This document shows, piece by piece, positions 43,249-55,500 of a DNA stretch of 64,000 nt. The number at the start of each line of letters is the position of its first letter. Within the stretch, counting starts at the first letter, position 1. The notes beneath the pieces are model-generated. The model saw nothing but the letters and a program-made list of their open reading frames with translations, was not told where the DNA came from and made no database searches. Position numbers and translations under genes: made by a program. The DNA comes from Dactylonectria macrodidyma (lineage: Eukaryota > Ascomycota > Sordariomycetes > Hypocreales > Nectriaceae), in contig JAGMUV010000002.1 of NCBI GenBank assembly GCA_020744425.1, positions 5,004,501 through 5,068,500 on the forward strand, written 5' to 3'.

Positions 43249-45890
43249 TCACGTGGCCTTCCCACAAGCCTTCTCGAACTCTTTCAGGATCAACTACATC
43301 GACCAATTAGCATGCAGTACCGCTTGTGCAACGGGCACCTCTTACACTGAAATCTTGATCAGCCATCGACATGAACACCGACTTCTTGTCCAACTTGAGT
43401 TTTGTCACTCGTGGGCTCTTGATCCCAAAGGCCACCCTGGCCAGGAAGCGCGGGTCGTCCCGGACGTCGGTAGTCTTCAATATCTGGCTAATCGCGTCCT
43501 TGTTAATGGGCTTGGGAGGCGACGCTGGCAGCTGCACCGGCTTCCCACTGATACAGAACGTGCAATGCCCACACTTGTCCTTGCCATCGGGAAGGCTCAT
43601 TCCAAAATGCTCCGCAATCGAACGGGCAAAGCATTTTGGTGCCGTGACGAAATTGACAACTTGCTTAACCCTGTCCAAAGCCTGCTCCTCGCGCGTCTCT
43701 AACGTCTCTAGGAGTTTGTCTGTCAAGCTGTTGATCTCGGCAGAAGATGCTGGGAGCTTAGCCAGAACCTTGTACTTTTGCTCCACTCCACTCACGGTCA
43801 GCTTGATGACTCCTGTCTCGTTGAGACGGTTGAGGAGCTGGACCATCTCCGGGCGGCGCAAACCAGTCTTTTTGGCCACAGCACTGAGATCAATGGAATG
43901 CAATTTCTTTGCCTTCACTGCGTTGTCGAGAATTGCCTTGGCTTCAGGTGCCTTGTCGTTCTTTAAGCGGGGGAAGTAACTCGGAGTCGCTTCGAATTTG
44001 TACGAGCTATACTCGGGAGTGATGGCACGGATGAGATTGAATCTCAATTCCAAGGCCGCATAGATTGTGCCCAGAGTATTCTGGCGCATATCGAACTCCG
44101 AGGCTTGTGAATGATGGCTGGTCTTGAACGTGTCGCCTGGGCCAAGTCCAATAACTTCATCCTTGAAAATGTCTTTCAAGAGGGCTTTAAGTGACAAGCG
44201 GGATGGCAAGTCGCCACGCGCAAAACTCTCTTTGATGTAGGAGTCTTCGGGGCACAAGTAGAGCATGCACCTGCTTGGCTTGCCGTCACGGCCAGCACGA
44301 CCCACCTGTTGGCAGTATTCTTCAACCGTGTTGGGGAAGTCCCAGTGAACAATGTTTCGAATATCTTTAACTGTGAGTGGCTTGCTTCATCTTGGGTTCA
44401 TGAAACCATACCTGACTTGTCAATACCCATGCCGAAAGCAATGGTAGCAACGACCTGAGCAATTATCAGCGATGAAAAGGGCAGTTGAACGTGAGTCTCA
44501 CGATTCGGATCCTGGAAGCCATGAAATCATCCTGAATGCGCTTCTTCTCTTCCACCTTCATACCAGCGTGAAAGAAGTGAGCGCCGAAGCCCTTCTTGTT
44601 CAGATCAGCCGCGACTTCCTCAGCTTGCTACAAGAAGAATTAGAATAAAGAATGAGGCTCTAGATATGGCAGCTGGGCTAACCTTCTGGAGGGTGACGTA
44701 GACGAGGGTCGAGCCTGGGTTTGTTTTGAGGAAGCTGACAAGTAGACCATCTTTTTCCTTCTTCTCCTTTGTAGCTTTGACCTCAAGCTGCAGACTAGCA
44801 AGCGAGTTAGTGATTTGGTGGGGTGGCAGATAGTTCTTGAGCTTGACTCACTTTGGGCGGTATGGAGATGTCCTGAAGACACCTTCCTCGGCGATATTGA
44901 ACGCTTTGCAAATATCCTTCGCGACTACAGGTGTAGCCGTAGCCGTCAAACAGATGACTCGCTCAGCCTTGATCTCTTGGACAAACCGGGCGACTAGGTT
45001 TAAGTTAATGTCTCAAAGAATATTGGTACCATGAAGGGACGGAAAGCTGACCCTTCAAGTAATCCGGACGGAAAGAATGTCCCCACTACGATTCGTTTAT
45101 TAGCAGATCGAAAGGAAAGGTCCCATGACTGAGAGAATAGGAAACACACCTCAGAAATGCAATGAGCCTCATCGACACCAATGAGACGAACGCCGCCCTT
45201 AACGTGCTTCATCATCCCTACAAAACCTTCATTGTTTAGCCGCTCGGGAGCGCAGTACAAGAGGCGAAGCTCGCCTTGACGAAGCGATTCATTTATTTGC
45301 TGGATTTCAGGCCAAGTCCTGGTAGAATCCATGCACTCTGCGGCAATACCCTTCTTCTTGAGGGCGTCGACTTGGTCCTTCATTAGAGCAATCAGAGGCG
45401 ACACCACGATGGTGATGCCGTAGTCGCCCGGGTTTCTTTGGTTGCTTTGACGATCAATTTCCTCGAAGGCGATAGCAGGAATCTCGATTCAAGGTCAGCT
45501 TCGTGTTCTAGGCTACGGTAGAGAGAATGGATGAAACCTCGAGAGTTCAATTACCTGGTAGCAAAGCGACTTTCCCGCGCCAGTGGGGAAAATGACGAGA
45601 GAATTCTGGCCACCAAGGACTCGATTTATAGCACCTTCTTGTTCGTGACGAAAGGCCGGGTAGCCGAATTTCTCAACCAAGATATTCTGGGCTAGACGAA
45701 GTCTCGACTCGTCGCCAGCTGTACCGCTAGGGGAGACATCCGGCGAATGTCGTGCCTTTTTGTTTGCTGTCAAACGCGTCTCATCGTCGTCGTAGCCCTT
45801 CCCACGCTTTGTGCCCGATGTAACGAGAATTTCTGCTTCGTCAACTCCCTCAAAAAGATCATCACCCGAATCGAATTCATCCTCGATCAT
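43249..45890 (-). CDS. RecQ-family ATP-dependent DNA helicase
   Basis: Nine exons (45890-45555, 45482-45150, 45085-45052, 44993-44852, 44794-44683, 44627-44502, 44454-44412, 44364-43346, 43293-43249) give 729 residues. An acidic start is followed by the helicase core: RecQ motif 0 (FGYPAFRHEQ), Walker A FPTGAGKS, DEAHCISEWGHSFRPDY, CLTATATP, a Cys/His-free linker, FHAGM, FGMGIDKSDIR and QQVGRAGRDG. A C-terminal zinc-binding part (KCFARSI, CGHCTFC) follows. The lack of a long N-terminal extension and of an HRDC domain makes it like the smaller eukaryotic RecQs (RECQ1/RECQ5-type) rather than Sgs1. It unwinds recombination and replication intermediates in the nucleus. The last 15 codons (ending KEFEKACGKAT) need a final short exon. 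Confidence 0.9.
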
Positions 45891-46501
45891 GATGAGAGAG
45901 ATAAGGCTGCCGCCCAGGAGCACACAGCAGCAGTTTTGTGCTGGTTTCTTGGGACTTGCAAAGGAGGCGTGAAATCTCGTATACGTTCGTAAAGAACACA
46001 GACGCCGAATAACGTATTGTGCTACAAGAATAGGTTCAATGTAGGGAGATCGTACAAGTCTTACTGTTTCGACGGCGCTGATGATGACGTCGAGGGAGTG
46101 ACCATCTTGACGTGTCTCGCGAAGTCTCCACTGAGACAGACATGTGGGGCAGCGCTTGGTGTCACGAAGTCACGTGCTCGATAGGAGTGGCATGCTCGTT
46201 GTTACACCAAATTTCTGGATCCCCGAGTCGGTGTGTATTCGAAGGTCATGTAGAGAGTGCGTAGAACTTTTTGTTTGTTACGGGCGGATTGGTTTCGGGA
46301 GCTTCCAATTGGGTGTGGGCAATTTTGTCGAGGAGCATAATTGCCTCAGTTCATTCTCTACCGGGTAGGTAAACCGCAACAAAGCACATTTAATCGACGA
46401 TATAACTTAGCATTTTAAGATAAGAAATAAGTCATGTCTTGCATGCATAATCAAATTTTGTACCTCAGTTATGTACATTTCTATCTCTAGTGTATGAATA
46501 T
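45891..46501. other. Intergenic
   Basis: 611 bp between RecQ (promoter side) and the transporter (3' side). No gene, repeat or strong promoter element was recognised. Confidence 0.45.
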
Positions 46502-48153
46502 TTACAGAAGATATCTGTAGTCTGGCGACAGATCTCCAAGTTCCGCCTTCTGCTCCTCGTTCAGTGTCGTTGGAGGGCTGGAATCTCTTTTCTTGTTCTC
46601 TCTCCAGCAAGCAAGACCGTACACAATACAAGAGATGATTGACAGAATCGTGAACGCGATGCAGATGGAATAGCCGGGAATGTACTTGGGTGCATCCTTC
46701 TTCAGGAACGCGAACACGGCGATGATACCGCCAATGTTGCCAAAGCCAACCTGCCAAGCGCTGCCAATAGATCGGCGATGGTGGCCGCCGAGGTTCATGT
46801 TGAACCAGCAAACAATGATGGGCATGGCTGTGTATGCGCCGCTTGCAACGAGAAACAGCGCTGCGTATTGAACTTTTGTGTTGTCGTGGACGGCAATGAG
46901 AATACCGAATCCTACAATGGCGACGCAAATCGCAAAGATGGCAAACAGGAATCGATGCCTCATCTTATCCGACAAGAATGCGATGCTCATGGAGAAGACG
47001 AATGAGACTGCCCATGGCGGAACGCTGTGTAGCTGCGTCTGGATGGGCGAGTAACCGTATGTCTGGAGGATGCCCGGCGCGAAGTAGGCATAGCCATAAG
47101 CAGGCACGATGAGACCAAAGTACATAAAGCCACCGAGGATGACCTTGTAGTCCTTGAAAATATTGCCGACGTCCTTGATGGTGGTCTTTCTCTCCACACT
47201 CGAACGGCCTTGGTCTACCTGAAGACGGGCAGAAACGAACACCCTCTCTTCTTCAGTGAGCCACTTGCTCTCTTCCGGGAAGTCAGGCAACCAGAAGTAG
47301 AAGAAGAAGCTGACGAAGACTGTGAGGGCGCCTTCCAGAAGGAAGATCCAGCGCCAGCCTTGGTAGCCTCTCAATCCGTTCATCTTGCCAATCGCAGCCG
47401 CAAGCAGGCCGCCAAAGGCGCCGGCAAGAGTGGTGCTGTTGAAAAAGAATGAGTACCGTCGCTGGGCTTCGTGGCGGCGGTACCACATGCCGATCAGGTA
47501 GAATGCTGGTGGTGGAATGTTAGTTCAGGCTGTTGGTAGCGCGCAATTGAAGGGAACGACGTACCTCCTGGAAACATTCCAGTCTCGAAGACGCCGAGGA
47601 AGAACCGAGTCGCGATCAATCCGCTATAGTTCTGGACCAGACCCTGCATCATGGTCGTGAAGCCGAAGAGGAACATGTTGATGCTGAGCCACACATGGGG
47701 TCGGAATCGCTTGAGCAGGATGTTGGACGGGATCTCGAAAAGGATGTACGGCACGAAGAAGACGACCAGAGCGTTGTTGTACAAAGTGCCATCTAGCTTT
47801 AGCTCCTCTGAGAGGCCGAAGATGTTCGCATTGGCAATGTTGACTCGATCTGGGAGCGCGCACAGTTAGTCGGTTGCTCGTCGCATGCGAAGTCGTGGAG
47901 GCTGGAACGGGATCGACCACTTACCAAGAAACGCCAAGAGATACATGATACAGAGAAACGGCACGACATGAAAGTCAATTCTCCTCACGAGCTTGCGCTC
48001 TGTTGTGTGAGGCGGGCATTGGATGTTGATCCCATCCGCATGAATGTCGTCAACGCTGCCGCCTGGGCGCTCTGGGTCGACGCCTTCGCGATTCTCCAGC
48101 GACAGCGCGGGTGAGCCGCCGCTAATCTTTTCATCGCTACTCCCAAGTGCCAT
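46502..48153 (-). CDS. MFS transporter, anion:cation symporter (allantoate/nicotinate-like) family
   Basis: Three exons (48153-47925, 47849-47565, 47505-46502) give 505 residues. The ATG at 48153 is the first in frame; an open upstream stretch has only TTG. Signatures of the ACS family are RKLVRRIDFHVVPFLCIMYL in helix 1, DRVNIANANI, EIPSNILLKRFRP, RFFLGVFETGMFPG and GWRWIFLLEG. About 12 helices are visible. Fungal relatives carry allantoate, nicotinic acid, tartrate, pantothenate or biotin. The cargo here cannot be fixed. It works at the plasma membrane with a proton or cation. It is the last of four same-strand genes (38.4-48.2 kb) with no sign of a shared pathway. Confidence 0.91.
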
Positions 48154-50690
48154 GTTGATCCAGTCTAGCTTGCCTGCTTCAATTGAGTTCAATCAAGGTT
48201 CGCAGGGCCATATAATGGAGGCGGGAGCGGGTTAAAGTAGAGAAGGACGAGAGGAAAAATGAGGGGCACCACGATGCCTCGGAAAAGTCACACATGCACA
48301 CAAATACCTTACCTTGCGGCAGAGTCACATCCCAAGTTTTTTACTCATGCTATCACGCGCCGTTGCTAATCTCTTCTTCCCCAGTGGATCATCTGCAGAT
48401 CCGAGGTCGGCAGCGAGGCGTCTGCAGTGCAACATGGCGGGCAAGCATTTCATAAGGTCCACCGATCCCATACGATTTGGGCATAGAGTCCCCGAGCCAC
48501 CCCGCAAGATGTCTTGACCAGGTCTAGCCTGGGTGGTGGTTTCGGCGAGTTAATTTTCGCCTTCCCGCCCGACCTTTTCAATCCTCATGGATACGCTGTG
48601 GAGAGGGCCACGCGCGAAGGCTCTTTCTCCAGTGGAACTTTATCGCAATGAATGCTCAAGGGTTCACGAGGGGACCCCATGCCTTCACCGACCGACGCCG
48701 GACCCCAGGCTTCGTCCTTGGGTAATTCTTACCAGAGTGACTCAAGTCGGCGGCTTCATCCCCTGTCAATGTCGGCAACGCCAAGTTTTTGCGGCTGCTC
48801 GGGATTTAAATCGCCTGCTAAATCCGGCGCCACTGCCGAAGTTTCCATGACCGCGTGGCGTTTTTAGATCCGACCGTGAAGAGGCGGGTTTGTCATGAGG
48901 TGAAAGAGTCGCCGATGGCTGGCTGTTGGTCGTATCCTGTCCAAGCAACGGGCCCATGCTGTTACTCCGCAAAATCCGCTGGCCTAACCATGGCTACAAG
49001 GTTGTTTCTGTGGACTTTTGGTCTGGACGCATTCTATTACCCTGTTCCAGCTAAGCACACACGAGTCAGCCATCCAACCGTTGCAGCATGTCGCCCCATG
49101 GGGAACACACTCGGGACAGTCTTATGGCCGAGCATATGCACTGATCGGACCAAAGGATCTGGCACAACTACGCAAAATCGGCATACTTGCCTCTCTAAAT
49201 GGGCTGACGAACAAAGCCTTGCACGTTGAGCACCAGAATGTTCGTACCATGGCGGTGCACACAATTGGTGCCCACTTCGACATCGAGCGATGATCCGAGA
49301 GCACACACCGGTGCTACGCCATCGCTACATACACCGCCTCAGATTGCCATTCAAGTGGTAACAGGAAAACACCACACCCCATAAAGCATCACCATACTTT
49401 ATACCGTTAGCTCCTATTTATTAAATTTAATATACAATGATAATTTATAGCTATATTTAGTTCACTTATAAAATATCGTATATATTTTTTATAGCTAAAT
49501 TTAGCGGTAATTTTGACTATCATAATTTACTTAATCTATAATAGCTGCTAGAGATATGTGCGGTGTTTTCCTTCTCCCGGAGGCTATGGAGGTCACTTTT
49601 GTCTAGAAAACGGGAATATAATATTCTTGTTAAGACAAGCATCGACAGGCTTCTCTTTAAGAAGATGGCGGGGCAGACATACCCATCCCTTAGATTCAAA
49701 ACCGTGAGTCTATTGTCAAGTTTCTCACACCCGCAAGAATAATCACAGAAGGCTACCATGTACGACTTGTGCTAGCGTCTATAGTGCTTGCGATGTTGAG
49801 TCACGTTCTTGTAAGATGGCCAGTCCATATTACCCGAAAAGTACGGCCTCCATCTGAATTGACGTAGACGAACTCGATCCTGGCAGACGGGAGTTTCATT
49901 CAAACTTTGAGTGCGTTTTTCCAGACTATCTCATTTTTCGAGTTCCCTGTAATCAACCACGATCCCATTGGCTCTTCCACTTGCGGTGAAATTGGCAGGA
50001 CAAAGCATTAGACCCCAAACTGCCTCCGTTCTTCCACATTCTGATACTGCGATCTGAGTTCGCGGGGAGCAAAGCAGGTAGCTCATGACCACCTATGTCT
50101 GAGAGCAAGACCCAATGCCGTGATTTCTAATTTAGTTAGCCCTTATGAAATTATGGTACAGAGCTAGAGATTTAAGCTGTCAACGAACCAAAACCGATCC
50201 AGACAGGCGAATTAAATCTGGCAAATGACTCGAGGCTATTAGTCTTCTATGAATCCAGAGCTCGAAGCTCGTCCTCCTGATAGTGTTCTTCCAAATTTAG
50301 GCAGTAGCTCTATTAGATCATTGATCAATTATATCCATTAACTCTCCTGCCCCAACAAGTTAATATTGGACACACTTGATCACGCCACGTTGGTTTTTGT
50401 ATAAGTCTCTCCATTTGGTTGGAGCGCCCGCCGTTCATCCAGGTTTTAGTCGACAATGACATCGTCGCTGAAGTCTGCCGTACCAATTTTGCCCGTTTGA
50501 GGTTCGAATAATTACTCCAATAGTGCCTAATTTCTCTCATCTGTGACGGCCAGTGAAAATGGTTCCGTCGCCTCCCCACGTTTTCCCCTGGAGACTGCTA
50601 ACATCTGTGTCTACGCATTAGAGACTGAAGCCGAGGGGACTAGAAGGATTGCGGAACGGCTTACGAAAAAAGGACCAAGCATCAATCGTC
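48154..50690. other. Gene-poor, partly AT-rich region
   Basis: About 2.5 kb with no frame of good coding character. Around 49400-49560 the DNA is extremely AT-rich (direct repeat listed separately), while the flanks are near-average in GC. This resembles a small relic of mutated repetitive DNA. No transposase remnants could be read. Confidence 0.45.
49445..49504. repeat. AT-rich direct repeat
   Basis: TTATAGCTATATTTAG (49445-49460) recurs as TTATAGCTAAATTTAG (49489-49504) with one difference. Both lie in a block of nearly pure A/T, which suggests RIP-type decay of repeated DNA. Confidence 0.5.
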
Positions 50691-51716
50691 CTATAAACTG
50701 CGACTTGCCAGCCAAGTAGCTATAGACAAGGCTACAACAGCCTCTGACCGCATTACTCCACTGTTGTATGACATAGCCTTTGATTCCTCGTCCGAGTTGT
50801 TGCTGTTGCTGTTGCTGTTGCTGTTGTTGCCGCTTTCATTATCATTGACATTTTCGTTGTCAGTATCGTTGTCGTTGTCACTATTGTTCCCGCTGTCGTC
50901 CTCGCCACCGTCATTACCACCGTCGTTGTCATTGTCGCTGTTGTCGTCCACATCAACACCATTAATCCCAAGCCCGACGCCGGAAATATCGCTGGCGTTC
51001 AAAGAAATTGGATCCTGCAACCAGCCGCGAGCGTGGGCGTCTCCGATGGCATCAAACCATGCATTGGCCATCTTTTGATAGCCTTTGTTGTTGGGGTGCT
51101 TTCTATCAGACAAGTCGCTCAGTCCAATGTCAATGGGAACTTGGAGAATGCGCAGTTCATCATCCTGCATCTCTTGAATTGTTGCATTGAGTTCTTCGTT
51201 GAACTTGTCCGTGTTTGCTTGCATGCGTGTATCGTTGGCCCAAATAATTGGGGCAACAAAAATGACGGCTTCCGGTGCTTCATCCATGATGCCATATATC
51301 ATATTCTCCATCAACGTGAGAGAATTGTTGAGTTCGACCTCCTTATCCATGTTGTTGGTTCCAGCATGGATGAGCACCACATTCGGGCGAGCTCGAATGG
51401 ATAGTTCCCAATACTGTCCGATCTCTCTCAAATATTCCCCACTGTGCCCCTCATGATCATTGTCTGGCATGGACCCATGCTTCAGACTGCCAACCATGTC
51501 AACACTGATGCTTGAGTCGGATCCATTCGCCACCAGCTTATCTCTGAGAAATTTGCGATAACCATTGTTATCAGAGGAGCCGCTTCCTTTGGTGATTGAA
51601 TCTCCTAGAGGCAGAATGCGAAACGAAGAGACCGCTTGAGCCGCAACGGAACGAGAAAGTGTTGACAGTAGTGTTATCACGCACAACAAGGCGGCTTCGA
51701 ATTTGAGCCCCGCCAT
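50691..51716 (-). CDS. Secreted SGNH/GDSL hydrolase with Asp/Asn-rich tail and probable GPI anchor
   Basis: A single-exon 341-residue protein. The signal peptide covers about residues 1-26 (ends VAAQA). The SGNH blocks are GDSITKG with Ser40, a conserved Gly in MVGSLKHG, Asn in HAGTNNM, and the Asp/His pair in DRKHPNNKGY. Such enzymes are esterases or deacetylases, often on plant cell-wall polysaccharides. After the catalytic domain (about residue 245) comes a long low-complexity stretch of Asp/Asn/Gly that ends in Asn-Ser dipeptides. A hydrophobic C-terminus follows (EAVVALSIATWLAS). That arrangement is typical of a GPI-anchored wall protein. Anchoring is inferred. Confidence 0.88.
   Translation of the reverse strand: MAGLKFEAALLCVITLLSTLSRSVAAQAVSSFRILPLGDSITKGSGSSDNNGYRKFLRDKLVANGSDSSISVDMVGSLKHGSMPDNDHEGHSGEYLREIGQYWELSIRARPNVVLIHAGTNNMDKEVELNNSLTLMENMIYGIMDEAPEAVIFVAPIIWANDTRMQANTDKFNEELNATIQEMQDDELRILQVPIDIGLSDLSDRKHPNNKGYQKMANAWFDAIGDAHARGWLQDPISLNASDISGVGLGINGVDVDDNSDNDNDGGNDGGEDDSGNNSDNDNDTDNENVNDNESGNNSNSNSNSNNSDEESKAMSYNSGVMRSEAVVALSIATWLASRSL
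50797..50829. repeat. Hexamer/trinucleotide repeat coding for Asn-Ser
   Basis: Repeated TTGCTG units on the plus strand (CAGCAA sense) code for the Asn-Ser dipeptides of the SGNH hydrolase tail. Such repeats commonly vary in length between isolates. Confidence 0.7.
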
Positions 51717-52592
51717 TTGGGAGGCGAAGATTCCGTGTCAGCGGAGCGGGTAAAGATGGTTCAGTGACTGCATAAAGATTTTGTGAACTTGAACATTGCA
51801 ACACTCATGAACCAATCTCTCCCGCAGAACAAGCAGTATATAGAGGCTTGACAATGCCGCATGCATCCCGCATCCTTCAATTTGAAATGCCACAAGTTGT
51901 CCCCCGTGGTATTTATCTTGACAGTGGGCAAGGGGCATGTCGTCTTGGCATCGCTTGATACCCCCTGCTCGGCCTTATCATGCAGGCCCTGAAACCTCGG
52001 CGCTTGTGCAGCTTCAAAGCGATTGGTGGTCTAATTACAGGTTCGCTCTTACCGAGAGCCAACAGGATGCTGCCAAGACCACCTCAATGGATGCATTCGG
52101 AAGAGGTGGAGACTTAGAAAGGGTTGACGCTGGGATTCAGCCAACACAGGCATAATAGTGGACACCAAAGGCCCATTCCCAAGGCTTCCGCACTCCCCGG
52201 CTGGGTAGATACGAACTTTTCCACTGAGCTAGCATGGGCCATAGTCGCTAAAGTTTTAGCATCCTTGATAATACAACCTGCCATTTTCTGCCTGGTCTTA
52301 TAATAGGACAATAATGATCCTCTTTGCCAATCGAACTCTTGGCAGCACTAATCAGGATTAATTTTCAGTACTCCGTACTACCTGCATTATGGGTACATAT
52401 GCTTAACACGTCCAGGAAGCGGCTGCCACTGCTGCTAGAAGAGGAATAAAGGCGTAGAATCTCAGTGTTCTTTTCATTGTATCACAACTTGAAGGATAGA
52501 ATACAATGATTTGGTCCTCCGTAGCATAGGTGTCCTTGGTTTATGGTGGTACATTGCTCATAAGCACCTCCTCATCTATCGTAAGGCGAAGT
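51717..52592. other. Intergenic: SGNH hydrolase promoter and 3' end of the HeLo gene
   Basis: 876 bp. It contains the TATA box at 51837-51842 (minus) and a 7-bp inverted repeat GGCCCAT...ATGGGCC (52170-52240) that resembles but does not form a tRNA. There is no gene. Confidence 0.45.
51837..51842 (-). promoter_or_regulatory. TATA box of the SGNH hydrolase gene
   Basis: CTATATAC is read on the minus strand about 120 bp upstream of the ATG at 51716. Confidence 0.45.
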
Positions 52593-55500
52593 TTACCAAT
52601 TGTCCAGATCATCGGTTAGCTTAGTATTTTCAGATGGCTTAAACCATTCGGATACCTTCTTAGTGGCTTCCAGTCGTACATCGTAAGGAAGGCCCATTGT
52701 CGCGTATCCGACTAAACTATCCTCTGATACTGTACCCGGACGACCTAAGGAATGTATTGTCTCATTGAGAACCCTCCGCCAAATAGTTTTTCGATATCCA
52801 TTGGAATTTATGTCGAAAGTGAGTCGCATGAAAATCCTGGCAGAAATTTGAGGGTCGGAAGAGTAGCATTTAGTGAAAGGAGAAAGAAATATAACGACTC
52901 CTTCGAAGGAGTCAAGGAAACATATGAGGGATTGAACAATCGTAGAATATTGAAGCTCTGCCTTGCTGGCCGAGGAAATCGTAGGGTCTTCGATGACGAA
53001 AATGCATCCCCATCGCGAGTTTAAGGCTTTTGCGGCCTCGAATTCTGCATCCATATTCCCAACATACTCATTAAGGCGAAACCGATAAATTGGGCGCTGA
53101 GTCATTTGAGAGGCTGCGAGAACTGCCATGGCAGCTGCTGGGCCTTGAAAACAGATTATTGATCTTGATGGCAAAGCTGACGGGTTTCGGGGCGAGGATG
53201 ATGAAGACGTCGTCCCTCTTGGTGTGAGCAATGACAAGATTCTATCTTTCTCGCAAAATCCATCCAAGAGATCTTTGAATTCCTTGTCATTGTTCATTTC
53301 GACTATTTCGATATAGCGAACGAGTAGTCGATGCCACACGTGCTTCTCGAGATGAAACCCATAAATAGTGTGTGGCAAACATCTTCGAACCCAATATCTT
53401 GATCCACACTCGAGGTATTCATCCATCGAGTCCTCCGGGTCAAAGTGGTCGTAGTCCGAATAATTATCGTCGCCATCGCTGTAGAGATCTGGATCAATGT
53501 CATATGTGTAGTCCGGATAGGCTTTTTTTGTATCCGTCTGGTGAAATCTTCTGTATGCACACATATCCACTATATATTCGCCACAAAGCTAGAGAGGTAA
53601 GATTAGCCTTCGTTGACTTTACCAAGAGGGCGTATCCTGAGAGATGGTACGCCAGGATTACTTCAAAGGACGGGTTCCAAATTTGTTTGGGCATTTGTAG
53701 TGACCATGTGTTCGTTGGTCGGATAAAAATAAAATGCGGAAAATCAAACACTCACATCAACAGAAGCCGGGTCAGTATACCTGATGTGCCGATCTTGCTC
53801 GAGTAACTGTAAACATAGTTTGCCGCAGTAATAGAGATGTGCCTCATCGCATCCTTGGGCATATTGGCTAGGAACTATAGGAAGCATGTCGAGTGGCATT
53901 GGCTGAGTACCGTTTTCAAATTGTGACCGATCTATGTCAAAGACATGCGGCTCTTCCCGATACCCATCAACACATCCAGCCATTGAGTAACGAGTGGCTG
54001 GGATCAGGAGAGTTTGAGCTATGTTGTAAGAATCCGCTGCAATGGGCTTCACAGGGCCTGTCTGCCTAAAGCCTTGGAAGTTACCATCTCCATCTGGGCT
54101 CTTGCCAACTAGTAAGTTGTGAGGAGGCTATAAAGGGAAAGATGGATTAGTCATACATGCCATCCAATTGTAGCATATCAACATACAAATAATAGAGGTA
54201 GATTGCCCCAAGAGACTTGTCGCTTTAAATCAAGCATTGAAAGGAAACGTTGATAGTGATCCTCCATGGAATGATGAAGATAGTCGAGCAACACCACAGC
54301 AACCGCAACTGAACTTCTATCATCACCATCGATCGGGGGGTTTTCTAAATCTAGCGACTTTCCCCGGGAGATATATCTGAGATTTTCTGCAATGTTATGG
54401 CGATTGTGAAAGTACCAATCATGTGGAGAATAAAGTTGCATGCCTGGATGAAATGTGTAGTGGTCTGACTTGACCAGAGATTCCCGGAGAAGCAAACATA
54501 AGTCGGGAGATATCAGATGTATACTTTCGGAACTCTCCTGACAGGCATCCGACCTCTCGCCTTCGTGGAGACAGTTATACTCTTTGAACACGATGAATGA
54601 CAGTTGTGTATTTTGAGAGGTGTAGGAATCTATATCCGGCAATGTCCGACTTCCGGCTAGGTGAAAGGAAACTGGATCTTGCAGCGGACGATCAGCGTCG
54701 ATAGCAAACCACTGGTCATCAGTTTGGATTCCAGCAGTGTAGTTTGGTGGATCAATAAAAATGGTGATGGGCTGCAACTTGCACGAGACTCGGTGCAGTA
54801 CCTGATAAACCATTTCTCCGCCAGGTCCGTCCGGAATGGTGACACTTTCGATGGTTTCCCAACCTTGTGGCTGCGAGATCTCCTCGTCCAACACATGTCG
54901 CTCTGGGTTTGATTGCTGTTGGAGTTCGCAAATTCGGAAGCTGGCGGCCTCTGAGATAGCATCTCTGTTCCCCATCCGGGCTTCTTCCATCAGTTCCAAC
55001 TCGGAAATGTCGCGGATGGACTCAATCTCCGCTCGGATGTAGTCCCGTTGGCGGTGTTGAATTATGGGCGCGGGAACAAGAGTTTCTAGATCGTCGATGA
55101 AATCCTTGAGGTGTTGTACGAGCTCAAAAAACTTGGCTCTGTCATTGATAGCCCATCGAGTGGCTCCTATCATATTGACACGCTTCTCGCCCTGTGGTCT
55201 CGGGGACGTGAGACGGCCGATTTTGAAGCTGATTGTTGGTAGTACCTCTCCAATCATCGAAGAAAATTTCGGTGTCGCGCTCGAGGGCTCAACACCGACT
55301 AATCCGTATTGCTTTCTCAGCATCTTTTGGTTCTGCAGAAGTCCGGCGATTTGGTTGAGGGTATCTTCGACCCGAGAACAAACATCTTCACTCCAGTGTG
55401 ACATAGCTTGAGTGGTCATGCTGTCTCTGTTCAGCAATCCACAGGCTTGCCCCCAACTGACTAGTCTGAGGCTCTGATTGGCAAATTTGGTTTCAAGAAT

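Noticed and set aside
43371..43979. 202-codon plus-strand frame inside RecQ
   Set aside because: Antisense to the zinc-binding end of the helicase. It is explained by codon bias.
52170..52240. tRNA-like segment on the minus strand (7-bp acceptor-like stem GGCCCAT/ATGGGCC and a TAGCTCAGTGG D-arm motif)
   Set aside because: No T-arm stem or GTTC loop and no proper anticodon stem can be formed, so it was left as an inverted repeat.
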